From NCBI RefSeq assembly GCF_900091555.1, contig NZ_FMCX01000004.1:1-64000 (forward strand): a stretch of DNA of 64,000 nucleotides, read 5' to 3'. Positions 8,395-17,807 of this stretch are shown here, piece by piece; position 1 is the stretch's first letter, and every line of letters starts with the position of its first letter. The position numbers and the translations under genes are program-made. The notes under the pieces were generated by a model. The model saw only the letters and a program-made list of their open reading frames with translations. It was not told the DNA's origin and did not search any database. Origin of the DNA: Micromonospora mirobrigensis. GTDB taxonomy: Bacteria; Actinomycetota; Actinomycetes; Mycobacteriales; Micromonosporaceae.

Positions 8395-11300
8395 GTGGGG
8401 CTGCGGACCTTCATCGAAGGGTGGCCGGTCTACCGGCAACTCACCGGCACCGACCCGTTGGGTCGGGGCGCCGCCGCGCAGTCGGGTCGGTCGGCCGGGC
8501 TGACCGCCCGGACCGAGACCGCCGACAGCATGGCCCGTTCGGTCTGCCCCTACTGCGCGGTCGGCTGCGGCCAGCGCGTGTTCGTCAAGGACGGGCAGGT
8601 CACCCAGATCGAGGGCGACCCCGACAGCCCGATCTCCCGCGGCCGGCTCTGCCCCAAGGGTTCGGCCAGCAAGAGCCTGGTCACCAGCCCGCTGCGGCAG
8701 ACCAAGGTCCGCTACCGCCGGCCGTTCGCCACCGAGTGGGAGGACCTGGAGCTCGACGTCGCGGTCGACATGATCGCCGACCGGATCCTCGCCGCTCGCG
8801 CGGAGACCTGGGAGGACGTCGACGACGAGGGCCGGCCGCTCAACCGCACGCTGGGCATCTCCAGCCTCGGCGGGGCGACGCTGGACAACGAGGAGAACTA
8901 CCTCATCAAGAAGCTGTTCACGGCGATGGGGGCACTCCAGATCGAGAACCAGGCCCGTATTTGACACTCCGCCACCGTCCCCGGTCTGGGGGCCAGCTTC
9001 GGTCGCGGTGGTGCGACGGACTTCCAGCAGGACGTCGCCAACGCTGACGTCATCGTCATCCAGGGCTCGAACATGGCCGAGGCCCACCCGGTGGGCTTCC
9101 AGTGGGTGATGGAGGCGAAGCGCCGCGGCGCCAAGGTCTTCCACGTCGACCCGCGGTTCACCCGCACCAGTGCGGTCGCCGACACGTACCTGCCGATCCG
9201 GGCGGGCACGGACATCGCGCTGCTCGGTGGCGTCGTGCGCTACATCCTGGACAACGAGCTCGACTTCCGGGAGTACGTGCTGGCGTACACCAACGCCGCG
9301 ACGATCGTCAGCGAGCGGTTCGAGGACACCGAGGACGGTGACGGCTTCTTCTCCGGCTTCGACCCGGAGACCGGCAGCTACGTGCAGGACTCCTGGCAGT
9401 ACGAGGGCCACGAGTCGGACTCCGGCAGCGGGCACACCGCCAAGGAGCGGGACAGCGCGGCCGGGCTGCGGCACGAGTCGCACGGCGCCCAGGTCAGCGG
9501 GAAGACCCAGCGGGACGAGACGTTGCAGCATCCGCGCTGCGTCTACCAGATCCTCAAGCGGCACTTCGCCCGCTACACCCCGGAGATGGTGGAACGGGTC
9601 TGCGGCATTCCGCGGGAGAAGTTCCTGGAGCTGGCGCAGGCCTGGACGGAGAACTCCGGCCGGGAGCGCACCGGCTGCCTGATCTACTCGGTGGGTTGGA
9701 CGCAGCACTCGGTGGGCGTGCAGTACATCCGCACCGGGGCGATCATCCAGCTGCTGCTGGGCAACATGGGTCGCCCGGGCGGCGGGGTGCTGGCGCTGCG
9801 TGGGCACGCCTCCATCCAGGGCTCGACGGACATCCCGACCCTGTTCAACCTGCTGCCCGGCTACCTGCCGATGCCGCACCACGCCGACCACCGGACCTTC
9901 GACGAGTGGGTGGACAGCATCCGTCACCCCGGGCAGAAGGGCTTCTGGGGCAACTCGCGGGCGTACGCGGCCAGCCTGCTCAAGGCGTACTGGGGGGAGA
10001 AGGCGACCCCGGAGAACGACTTCTGCTACGGCTACATGCCCCGGATGACCGGCGACCACGGCACCTACCAGCAGGTGCTGAACATGATCGACGGCAAGAT
10101 CAAGGGCTACTTCCTGCTCGGCCAGAACCCGGCCGTGGGCTCCGCGCACGGGCGCGCCCAGCGCCTGGGCATGGCGAACCTGGACTGGTTGGTGGTCCGC
10201 GACCTGTTCATGATCGAGAGTGCCACGTTCTGGAAGAACGGCCCCGAGGTGGCCACCGGGGAGATCGTCCCGGAGCAGTGCCGTACCGAGGTGTTCTTCC
10301 TGCCGGCGGCCTCGCACGTGGAGAAGGAGGGCACGTTCACCCAGACGCAGCGGCTGTTGCAGTGGCGGGAGAAGGCCCTCGACCCACCGAACGACGCCCG
10401 CTCCGAGCTGTGGTTCTTCTACCACCTCGGACTCAGGCTGCGGGAGAAGCTGGCCGACTCCGACCACCCCCGTGACCGGGCGCTGCTCGACCTGGCCTGG
10501 GACTATCCGACCCACGGCCAGCACGCCGAGCCCAGCGCCGAGGCGGTGCTGCGCGAGATCAACGGGTACGACGTGACCACCGGCCGCCCGCTGGCCTCGT
10601 TCGCCGAGGCCAAGGACGACGGCTCCACGGCGGTCGGCTGCTGGATCTACACCGGCGTGTACGCCGACGGTGTCAACCAGGCCGCCCGCCGCAAGTCCCG
10701 CCACGAGCAGGACTGGGTGGCCGCCGAGTGGGGGTGGGCGTGGCCGGCGAACCGGCGCACCCTCTACAACCGCGCCTCCGCCGACCCGCAGGGCCGGCCG
10801 TGGAGCGAACGCAAGCGCTACGTGTGGTGGGACTCCGAGGCCGGCGAGTGGACCGGCCACGACGTGCCGGACTTCGAGAAGACGAAGCCGCCGTCGTACC
10901 GGCCGCCGCAGGGCGCCTCCGGGCCGGAGGCGCTCGCCGGTGACGACGCGTTCGTCATGCAGGGCGACGGCAAGGGCTGGCTGTACGCGCCGAGCGGCGT
11001 GCTCGACGGCCCGCTGCCGACGCACTACGAGCCGGCCGAGTCGCCGATGCGCAACCCGCTCTACGGCCAGCAGTCCAACCCGATGCGCAAGGTGTACGAC
11101 CACCCGGTGAACTCGGTGAACCCGAGCCCGCCGCAGGAGCACAGCCAGGTCTTCCCGTACGTGTTCACGGTCAGCCGGCTCACCGAGCACCACACCGCCG
11201 GTGGGATGAGCCGGATGGTGCGGCCGCTGGCGGAGCTGCAACCGGAGATGTTCGTGGAGGTGTCGCCGGAGCTGGCCGCCGAGGCGGGGGTGGCGCACCT

Positions 11301-11691
11301 GGGCTGGGCGCACCTGATCAGCGGTCGCGCGGTGATCGAGGCGAAGGTGCTGGTCACCGACCGGCTCACCCCGCTGCGGGTGGACGGGCGGGTGATCCAC
11401 CAGCTCTGGCTGCCGTACCACTTCGGCTTCGAGGGCATGGTGACCGGCGACTCGGCCAACGACCTGTTCGGCATCACCCTGGACCCGAACGTGCTGATCC
11501 AGGAGAGCAAGATCGGCACCTGTGACGTGCGGCCCGGTCGCCGCCCGACCGGACCGGCGCTGCTCGACCTGGTGGAGGAGTACCGGCGTCGGGCGGGGAT
11601 CGTCCCGGGTCGGCGACCGCCGATGGTCACCACCGAGGTCCGCCACCCGGCGGGGCCCAGCGACGACGGGCCGAGGGAGAATCCCGAATGA
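8395..11691 (+). CDS. fdhA: formate dehydrogenase, selenocysteine-containing catalytic subunit
   Basis: One 1098-residue protein read through an in-frame UGA at 8962-8964 (Sec190). The N-terminal 4Fe-4S motif uses Cys51, 54, 58 and 86; the sequence before the UGA reads QIENQARI and after it HSATVPGLGASFGRGG, the Sec/Cys active-site context of FdnG/FdoG-type molybdopterin enzymes. Downstream follow the molybdopterin domains and a C-terminal dinucleotide-binding domain. It oxidises formate to CO2 and passes electrons to the iron-sulfur subunit. No Tat signal is visible, unlike E. coli FdnG, so the active site probably faces the cytoplasm. fdhB starts in an ATGA overlap. Confidence 0.95.
8962..9003 (+). 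promoter_or_regulatory. SECIS element for UGA recoding
   Basis: Directly after the UGA the RNA can fold with stem CCCC (8979-8982) and GGGG (8988-8991) around the loop GGUCU, with an unpaired U at 8978 and a lower stem ACCG/CGGU (8974-8977 and 9000-9003). The GGUC apical loop and bulged U match the bacterial SECIS recognised by SelB in E. coli fdhF. This supports selenocysteine insertion rather than termination. Confidence 0.88.
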
Positions 11692-12857
11692 TTCCCGACG
11701 TCAACAGCCTCTACGGTCCGCTGGACCCGGCGCCGGACGCGGGCTGGTCCGCCGCCGGTCCCCGGATGGGCTTCTTCACCGACACCAGCGTCTGCATCGG
11801 TTGCAAGGCGTGCGAGGTGGCCTGCAAGGAGTGGAACGCCGTCCCGGATTCCGGCTTCGACCTGCTGGGCATGTCGTACGACAACACCGGCGCGCTGACC
11901 GCGAACTCGTGGCGGCACGTCGCGTTCATCGAGCAGCCGCTGCCGGCGGGGCACCGCACCCCGCCGTTCGCCGGCAACCCGACCGGCGGTTCGGTCAGCG
12001 CCGCGTCGGCGGCGGTGGCCGCCGGCACCGGAAACCCGACGGGGACCCAGCCGGGGGTCCCCCCGGGCGCCCCGTCGGCCGCGGCCCGGATGACCGGTGG
12101 AGTGCCGGCCGACGTGCTGGGCGCCCCGACCCGCGCCGTCACGGCCAACGGCGCCGGCTCGATGCCGGCCGACGGTGCTCCGGCCGGCTCGGCGGCGGGG
12201 AACGGCGCGGCCACCACCAACGGCGCGCAGTTCCTGGGCATGCCGGGCGCGCAGCCCCCCGGCCGGGGCTCCGGCGCCGAGAGCCGCACCGACTTCCGCT
12301 GGCTGATGATGTCCGACGTGTGCAAGCACTGCACCCACGCGGCCTGCCTGGACGTCTGCCCCACCGGTTCGCTGTTCCGCACCGAGTTCGGCACGGTCGT
12401 GGTGCAGGAGGACATCTGCAACGGCTGCGGCTACTGCATCTCCGCCTGCCCGTACGGCGTCATCGACCAGCGCAAGGACGACGGCCGGGCGTGGAAGTGC
12501 ACGCTCTGCTACGACCGCCTCGGCGCCGGCATGACCCCGGCCTGCGCGCAGGCCTGCCCCACCGAGTCCATCCAGTACGGCCCCCTCGACGAGCTGCGGG
12601 AGCGGGCCGCGCAGCGGGTGGCCGCCCTGCACGAGCGGGGGGTGCCGGAGGCCCGGCTCTACGGACACGACCCGACCGACGGCGTCGGCGGTGACGGCGC
12701 GTTCTTCCTGCTGCTCGACCAGCCGGAGGTGTACGGCCTGCCGCCGGACCCGGTGGTCACCACCCGGGACCTGCCCCGGATGTACAAGCGGGCCGGGCTG
12801 GCCGCCCTGGCCATGGCGGCGGCGGCCGTCGCCGCCTTCGTCGGAGGTTCATCGTGA
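11688..12857 (+). CDS. fdhB: formate dehydrogenase iron-sulfur (beta) subunit
   Basis: 389 residues. The first ferredoxin cluster motif is at Cys36, 39, 42 and 46 (SVCIGCKACEVACKEWN); further Cys groups appear in DVCKHCTHAACLDVCP, DICNGCGYCISACP and CTLCYDRL...CAQACP, giving the four 4Fe-4S sites of FdnH/HybA-type electron-transfer subunits. Between about residues 90 and 200 a Gly/Ala/Pro-rich low-complexity insert separates the first cluster motif from the rest. A hydrophobic C-terminal helix may anchor it. It carries electrons from FdhA to the NrfD-type membrane subunit, whose GTG start overlaps its stop. Confidence 0.9.
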   Translation: MIPDVNSLYGPLDPAPDAGWSAAGPRMGFFTDTSVCIGCKACEVACKEWNAVPDSGFDLLGMSYDNTGALTANSWRHVAFIEQPLPAGHRTPPFAGNPTGGSVSAASAAVAAGTGNPTGTQPGVPPGAPSAAARMTGGVPADVLGAPTRAVTANGAGSMPADGAPAGSAAGNGAATTNGAQFLGMPGAQPPGRGSGAESRTDFRWLMMSDVCKHCTHAACLDVCPTGSLFRTEFGTVVVQEDICNGCGYCISACPYGVIDQRKDDGRAWKCTLCYDRLGAGMTPACAQACPTESIQYGPLDELRERAAQRVAALHERGVPEARLYGHDPTDGVGGDGAFFLLLDQPEVYGLPPDPVVTTRDLPRMYKRAGLAALAMAAAAVAAFVGGSS

Positions 12858-14080
12858 GTCCGGACCGCGCCCCGGTCGGCGCCCTGTTCCGTCGCTTCCG
12901 CGACCGGCTCGCCAGCGAGGGGCCGGAGCGGCCCAGCGTCTCCGGTGGCCACGGCGCGAAGCAGAGCGGCCGGTTCGCCGAGGCGGGCGGCAGCCGGGCC
13001 ACGGGCACCGGCGCGGGGGTCGCCCGCACCGACGCCGGGGCGGCCGAGGCCGGACTGGCCCCGCAGCCACCCCGGGACGTGCCACCGACGGAACGACGGC
13101 GCGGCGGCCGACGCAAGGGCGGCGGCGGGGAGCAGCTCAACGTCCCGCCCGCCGAGTTCACCTCCTACTACGGGCGGCCCGTGCTCAAGGCGCCGGTGTG
13201 GAAGTGGGACATCGCGGCGTACCTGTTCACCGGCGGTCTCGCGGCCGGCTCGTCGCTGCTGGCCGCCGGCGGGCAGCTCACCGGTCGGCCGGCGCTGCGC
13301 CGGGCCGGACGGGTCACCTCCCTGGCGGCGGTCACCACCAGCGCGTACTTCCTCATCAACGACCTGGGCAGGCCGAGCCGGTTCCACCACATGCTGCGGG
13401 TGGCGAAGCTGACCTCGCCGATGTCGGTGGGTACCTGGATCCTGAGCGCCTTCGGCCCGGCCGCCGGGGTGGCGGCCATCGCCGAGGCGGCGCCCTGGCT
13501 GCCCGAGCGGGGTGTGCTCGGCCTCGGCCGCCGACTGCTGCCCCCGGTGGGGCACGCCGCCGGGCTGGCCGCCGCGGCCACCGCGCCGCTGCTGGCCACG
13601 TACACCGGGGTGCTGCTGGCCGACACGGCCGTGCCGTCCTGGCACGAGGCGTACCCGGAACTGCCGATGATCTTCGCGGGCAGCGCGCTGGCCAGCGGCG
13701 CCGGCGTGGGCCTGCTCACCGCCCCCACCGACCAGGCCGGCCCGGCACGGCGGTTCGCGGTGGCCGGCGCGGCCATGGAGCTGTGGGGCTCCCACCGGGT
13801 GGAGAACCGCCTCGGCCTGCTCAGCGAGCCCTACGCCGAGGGCACCCCCGGCAGGCTGCTGAAGGCCGGGCGGGCGTTGACCGCAGCCGGCGTGGTCGGC
13901 GCGCTGATCGGCCGGCGCAACCGGGCGCTGTCCGCGGTCTCCGGCGCGGCGCTGCTCGCCGCGTCGGTCTGCACCCGGTTCGGCATCTTCCACGGCGGCG
14001 TGGCCTCGGCGAAGGACCCGCGCTACACGGTGGTGCCGCAGCGGGAACGCGCCGACCGGCGGGCCGCCGAGCAGGGCTGA
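12854..14080 (+). CDS. nrfD: NrfD/PsrC-family membrane subunit of formate dehydrogenase
   Basis: 408 residues. A charged, Gly/Arg-rich N-terminal region of about 95 residues precedes FTSYYGRPVLKAPVWKWDIA, the conserved entry to NrfD proteins, followed by about 8 hydrophobic segments (for example YLFTGGLAAGSSLLAAGG). NrfD/PsrC subunits are cytochrome-free quinone-reactive membrane proteins. This suggests that electrons from formate enter the menaquinone pool. The GTG start overlaps the fdhB stop (GTGA), so the three genes form one operon. Confidence 0.88.
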   Translation: MSPDRAPVGALFRRFRDRLASEGPERPSVSGGHGAKQSGRFAEAGGSRATGTGAGVARTDAGAAEAGLAPQPPRDVPPTERRRGGRRKGGGGEQLNVPPAEFTSYYGRPVLKAPVWKWDIAAYLFTGGLAAGSSLLAAGGQLTGRPALRRAGRVTSLAAVTTSAYFLINDLGRPSRFHHMLRVAKLTSPMSVGTWILSAFGPAAGVAAIAEAAPWLPERGVLGLGRRLLPPVGHAAGLAAAATAPLLATYTGVLLADTAVPSWHEAYPELPMIFAGSALASGAGVGLLTAPTDQAGPARRFAVAGAAMELWGSHRVENRLGLLSEPYAEGTPGRLLKAGRALTAAGVVGALIGRRNRALSAVSGAALLAASVCTRFGIFHGGVASAKDPRYTVVPQRERADRRAAEQG

Positions 14081-14124
14081 CCCGAGCCGAGCGGCGCCGG
14101 GCGGGCTGTGGTTGACTGCTGCGT

Positions 14125-14220
14125 GGAGGCGTTCAGGCGGCTGGTGCCCCTCCCGGTCTTCAAAACCGGTGTGGTCCGGGATCCGGGCCAGGCGGGTTCG
14201 ATTCCCGTCCGTCTCCGCCA
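14125..14220 (+). tRNA. selC: selenocysteine tRNA (anticodon UCA)
   Basis: 96 nt. The anticodon stem CCGGT/ACCGG encloses CTTCAAA, giving anticodon TCA, which reads UGA. It has an 8-bp extra arm (TGGTCCGG with CCGGGCCA), a TTCGATT T-loop on a GCGGG/CCCGT stem, and a 3' end GCCA after an acceptor pairing GGAGGCG with CGTCTCC. The long extra arm and UCA anticodon are diagnostic of tRNA-Sec. It lies 44 bp after the formate dehydrogenase operon and 24 bp before selA. Confidence 0.95.
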
Positions 14221-14244
14221 AGCTGGCCCTGTGGAGATGACGTG

Positions 14245-15555
14245 ATGCGCGACGGCCCGGCCGACCCGCGGCGGCGGGTGCCGCGCACCGACGCGCTGCT
14301 CGCCGACCCCGACCTCGCCGCCGCGGCGGACGCCCTCGGCCGGGACCGGGTGAAGGCCGCGATCACCGCCGCGCAGGACCGCGCCCGCCGTGGGGAGATC
14401 ACCCCCGAGCGGGTACGCGACGCCGCGCTGGCCGCCGTCGCCACCGCCGCGCCCCGCGCGGTGCTCAACGCCACCGGCGTCGTGCTGCACACCAACCTCG
14501 GCCGGGCCCCGCTGTCGGCGCCGGCCGTCGACGCGGTGGTCGCCGCCGCCGGGCACACCGACGTGGAACTGGACCTGGCCACCGGCCGGCGGGCCCGACG
14601 CGGCCGGGACGCCCTCGACGCGCTCGCCGCCGCGGTGCCCGACGCCGGCGCGGTGCACGTCGTCAACAACGGCGCCGCCGCCCTGGTCCTCGCCGCCACC
14701 GCCCTCGCCGCCGACGCGGAGATCGTGGTCAGCCGGGGTGAGCTGGTCGAGATCGGCGACGGGTTCCGCCTGCCCGACCTGCTGGAGAGCACCGGCGCCC
14801 GACTGCGTGAGGTCGGCACCACCAACCGCACCACGCTGGCCGACTACGCCGCCGCGCTCGGCCCGCGGACCGGCTTCGTGCTCAAGGTGCACCCGTCGAA
14901 CTTCCTGGTCACCGGCTTCACCTCGGCGGTGGCCGTCCGCGAGCTGGCGACCCTGGGTGTGCCCGTGGTCGCCGACATCGGCTCCGGACTGCTCACCCCG
15001 GACCCGCTGCTGCCCGACGAGCCGGACGCCGCGACCACCCTGCGCGCCGGCGCGCACCTGGTCACCGCCAGCGGCGACAAGCTGCTCGGCGGGCCGCAGG
15101 CCGGCCTGCTCCTCGGCGACACCGACCTGGTCGAGCGGCTGCGCCGGCACCCGCTGGCCCGGGCGCTGCGGGTCGACAAGCTCACCCTGGCCGCGCTCGC
15201 CGGCACCCTGCACGGGCCGACCACCCCCACCCGCTCCGCCCTGCACGCCGACCCGGCGACGCTGCGCCAGCGGGCCGAGCGCCTGCGCGACGCCCTCGGC
15301 ATCGACGGCCGCAAGGCCGAGGTGGTGCCCTGCGCCTCCGTGGTCGGCGGCGGCGGCGCACCCGGCGTCGAACTGGACTCGTGGGCGCTGAGCCTGCCCG
15401 AGTCGTACGCCGAACCGCTGCGCACCGGCGAGCAGCCCGTCCTCGGCCGGGTGGTACGCGGGCGGCTGCTGTTGGACCTGCGCTGCGTACCGGCCGAGGC
15501 CGACGGGACACTGCGGACGGCGATCCTGCGGGTGGGTGAGCAGCCGTGTGGGTGA
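14245..15555 (+). CDS. selA: L-seryl-tRNA(Sec) selenium transferase
   Basis: 436 residues, the usual SelA length. The pyridoxal-phosphate lysine is Lys279 in the motif ASGDKLLGGPQAG, and LNATGVVLHTNLGRAPLS is the family's N-terminal signature. It converts Ser-tRNA(Sec) to Sec-tRNA(Sec) using selenophosphate. A GGAG lies 8 nt before this ATG; a GTG immediately before it is an alternative start. selB begins 10 bp inside its 3' end. The selenophosphate synthetase gene (selD) is not in the window. Confidence 0.95.
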   Translation: MRDGPADPRRRVPRTDALLADPDLAAAADALGRDRVKAAITAAQDRARRGEITPERVRDAALAAVATAAPRAVLNATGVVLHTNLGRAPLSAPAVDAVVAAAGHTDVELDLATGRRARRGRDALDALAAAVPDAGAVHVVNNGAAALVLAATALAADAEIVVSRGELVEIGDGFRLPDLLESTGARLREVGTTNRTTLADYAAALGPRTGFVLKVHPSNFLVTGFTSAVAVRELATLGVPVVADIGSGLLTPDPLLPDEPDAATTLRAGAHLVTASGDKLLGGPQAGLLLGDTDLVERLRRHPLARALRVDKLTLAALAGTLHGPTTPTRSALHADPATLRQRAERLRDALGIDGRKAEVVPCASVVGGGGAPGVELDSWALSLPESYAEPLRTGEQPVLGRVVRGRLLLDLRCVPAEADGTLRTAILRVGEQPCG

Positions 15556-17309
15556 TCGCCACGGCCGGGCACGTCGACCACGGCAAGTCCACCCTGGTGC
15601 GGGCGCTGACCGGGATGGAACCGGACCGGTGGGCCGAGGAACGCCGCCGGGGCATGACCATCGACCTCGGGTTCGCCTGGACGACGTTGCCCGACGGCGG
15701 CACCGTCGCCTTCGTCGACGTACCCGGGCACGAGCGGTTCGTGCCGAACATGCTGGCCGGGGTCGGGCCGGTGCCGGCGGCGATGCTGGTGGTCGCCGCG
15801 GACGAGGGCTGGATGCCGCAGTCGACCGAACACCTGGCGGCGCTGCACGCGCTCGGCGTCTCCGCCGGCCTGCTGGTGGTCACCCGCGCCGACCTGGCCG
15901 ACCCGGGCCCGGCGCTGGCCCAGGCCCGGGAGCGGCTCGCCGGCACCTCGCTTCGGTCCGTGCCGGCGGTCGCGGTCAGCGGCGCCACCGGTGCGGGCCT
16001 GCCGCAGCTGCGCGCCGCGCTGGAGCGGCTGGTCGCCGCCCTGCCCGCGCCGGTGCCCGACGCGCCGGTGCGGCTCTGGGTGGACCGGTCGTTCACCATC
16101 CGGGGCAGTGGCACCGTGGTCACCGGCACCCTCGGCGCCGGCCGGTTGCGGGTCGGCGACCAGCTGGAGCTGGCCGGCACCGGTGAGCCGGTCCGGGTAC
16201 GCGGCCTGCACTCGCTGGGTGCCGCGCACGACGAGGTCGACGCGGTGGCCCGGGTGGCGGTGAACCTGCGCGGGGTGTCCCGGGACCGGTTGGCCCGCGG
16301 CGACGCCCTGCTCACCCCCGGCCGGTTCGGCCGTACCGACCTGGTCGACGTCCGGCTCGCCGGCGACCCGGCCGCCGAGCTGCCCGCCACCCTGACCCTG
16401 CACGTCGGCTCGGCGGCGGTGCCGGTGCGGGTCCGCCCGCTCGGCCCGGACACCGTCCGGCTGCGGCTGGCCCGGCCGCTGCCGCTGCTCGTCGGCGACC
16501 GGGCGCTGCTGCGCGACCCCGGCCGGCACCACGTCGCCGCTGGGGTGACCGTGCTGGACGTGGCACCGCCGCCGCTGGCCCGCCGGGGCGCCGCCACCGC
16601 CCGGGCCACCGTGCTGGCCGGGCTGGACGGCCGCCCCGACCTCGCCGGCGAGTTGCGCCGCCGGCACCTGGTCCGGGCCGGGGAGCTGACCCGGATGGGC
16701 GTCCCGGTCGACCTCGCCCCGGTCGCCGGAGACTGGCTGGCCGACCCCGGCCACTGGCGTCGCCTCGGCGCCCGGCTCACCGAGGAGGTCACCCGGTACG
16801 CCCGCGCGCACCCGCTGGAGCCGGGGATGCCGCTGGAGGCCCTCCGGCAGCGCCTCGACCTGCCCGACCGGGCCCTGGTGGAGGCGCTGCTGCGCCCGCC
16901 GCTGCGGCTGCGCGACGGCCGGGTCACCGCGACCGCCACCGACACCCTGCCCGAGCCGGTGGCCCGGGCCGTCGACCGGGTCCGCGCCGAGTACGGCGAC
17001 CGCCCGTTCCGGGCCCCCGAGGCCGACCGCCTGGCCGACCTGGGGCTGGGCCCCCGGGAGATCGGCGCCGCCGTGCGGGCCGGCGCCCTGCTGAAGCTGG
17101 CCGAGAACGTGGTGCTGCTGCCCGGCGCGGTCGACGACGCGGTACGCGTGCTGGCCCGGCTGCCGCAGCCGTTCACCCTCAGCGCCGCCCGGCAGGCCCT
17201 GGACACCACCCGCCGGGTGGCGGTGCCGCTGCTGGAGCTGCTGGACCGCCGGGGCGCCACCCGCCGGCTGCCCGACGACGCCCGCGAGGTGGTCACTCCG
17301 GCGGGGTGA
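15546..17309 (+). CDS. selB: selenocysteine-specific elongation factor
   Basis: 587 residues. GTPase motifs: GHVDHGKST (residues 7-15), DVPGHERFV (G3) and TRADLAD in place of NKxD (G4). Then come EF-Tu-like beta-barrel domains and a C-terminal set of winged-helix domains (about residues 390-587) that bind the SECIS RNA. It delivers Sec-tRNA to the ribosome at UGA codons marked by SECIS. Overlaps selA by 10 bp, so translation is coupled. The adjacent fdhA is the only Sec-protein gene seen here. Confidence 0.95.
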   Translation: MWVIATAGHVDHGKSTLVRALTGMEPDRWAEERRRGMTIDLGFAWTTLPDGGTVAFVDVPGHERFVPNMLAGVGPVPAAMLVVAADEGWMPQSTEHLAALHALGVSAGLLVVTRADLADPGPALAQARERLAGTSLRSVPAVAVSGATGAGLPQLRAALERLVAALPAPVPDAPVRLWVDRSFTIRGSGTVVTGTLGAGRLRVGDQLELAGTGEPVRVRGLHSLGAAHDEVDAVARVAVNLRGVSRDRLARGDALLTPGRFGRTDLVDVRLAGDPAAELPATLTLHVGSAAVPVRVRPLGPDTVRLRLARPLPLLVGDRALLRDPGRHHVAAGVTVLDVAPPPLARRGAATARATVLAGLDGRPDLAGELRRRHLVRAGELTRMGVPVDLAPVAGDWLADPGHWRRLGARLTEEVTRYARAHPLEPGMPLEALRQRLDLPDRALVEALLRPPLRLRDGRVTATATDTLPEPVARAVDRVRAEYGDRPFRAPEADRLADLGLGPREIGAAVRAGALLKLAENVVLLPGAVDDAVRVLARLPQPFTLSAARQALDTTRRVAVPLLELLDRRGATRRLPDDAREVVTPAG

Positions 17310-17356
17310 CCCGTCATCCGGGCCCGCGACTGCGGGCCGTCACCTACCGTGACGCC

Positions 17357-17554
17357 ATGGACCCTTCGGCGGTCTGGCGGGACAAGAACCACCGGTGGCG
17401 GATCGAGGCGTACCGGGCGCCGGACCTGCGGTTCGCCATCTTCGCCACCAACGGCCCGACCGAGTCCGCGCCGCTGTGGCTGTTCGGCATGTCGGCGCTG
17501 GCCCGCTGGCTGATGACGCACGCCATCTCGCTGGACGACCTGGAGACCGACTGA
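17357..17554 (+). CDS. small hypothetical protein
   Basis: 65 residues, starting MDPSAVWRDKNHRWRIEAYR and containing the aromatic stretch FGMSALARWLMTHAI. No membrane span or known motif. The start is chosen because TACCGT lies 6 nt before this ATG, the leaderless arrangement seen repeatedly here. It lies 47 bp after selB. Function unknown. Confidence 0.6.
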   Translation: MDPSAVWRDKNHRWRIEAYRAPDLRFAIFATNGPTESAPLWLFGMSALARWLMTHAISLDDLETD

Positions 17555-17620
17555 ACCACCATCGGGTGACCGGTCCGGAAAACGCCGACCGGGCAACGGG
17601 CCGGCCGTACCGTCCGGGTC

Positions 17621-17803
17621 GTGAAGGACCAAGGGATACGCAAACTCCTCGCCGTCCTCGCCGGCCTGGCGGTGATCTACTTCGGGGTGAGCGGACGCAG
17701 CAGCGACGAGCGCGGCCTCTCCGGCGGCCTGGTGCTGCTGGCGGTCGCCGCGGCCCTGCTGGTGTGGCACCTGACCAAGCCGGGGGACAAGCCGGCCAAG
17801 TGA
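17621..17803 (+). CDS. small two-span membrane protein
   Basis: 60 residues with two hydrophobic segments, LLAVLAGLAVIYFGV (about 9-23) and GGLVLLAVAAALLVWHL (about 35-51), separated by a charged loop GRSSDERG and ending in Lys-rich PGDKPAK. The GTG start follows TACCGT by 7 nt, so the transcript is probably leaderless. Function unknown; it ends 4 bp before a convergent gene. Confidence 0.65.
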   Translation: MKDQGIRKLLAVLAGLAVIYFGVSGRSSDERGLSGGLVLLAVAAALLVWHLTKPGDKPAK

Positions 17804-17807
17804 CGCC

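Noticed and set aside
8395-9073. fdhA as a pseudogene interrupted by a stop codon
   Set aside because: The stop is UGA at the active-site position, the frame continues in phase, a SECIS-like hairpin follows, and tRNA-Sec, selA and selB are next door.
8167-11646. A 1159-residue open frame on the minus strand across fdhA
   Set aside because: It is the antisense of fdhA; composition is His/Arg/Val-repetitive and no domain is seen. A common artefact at this GC content.
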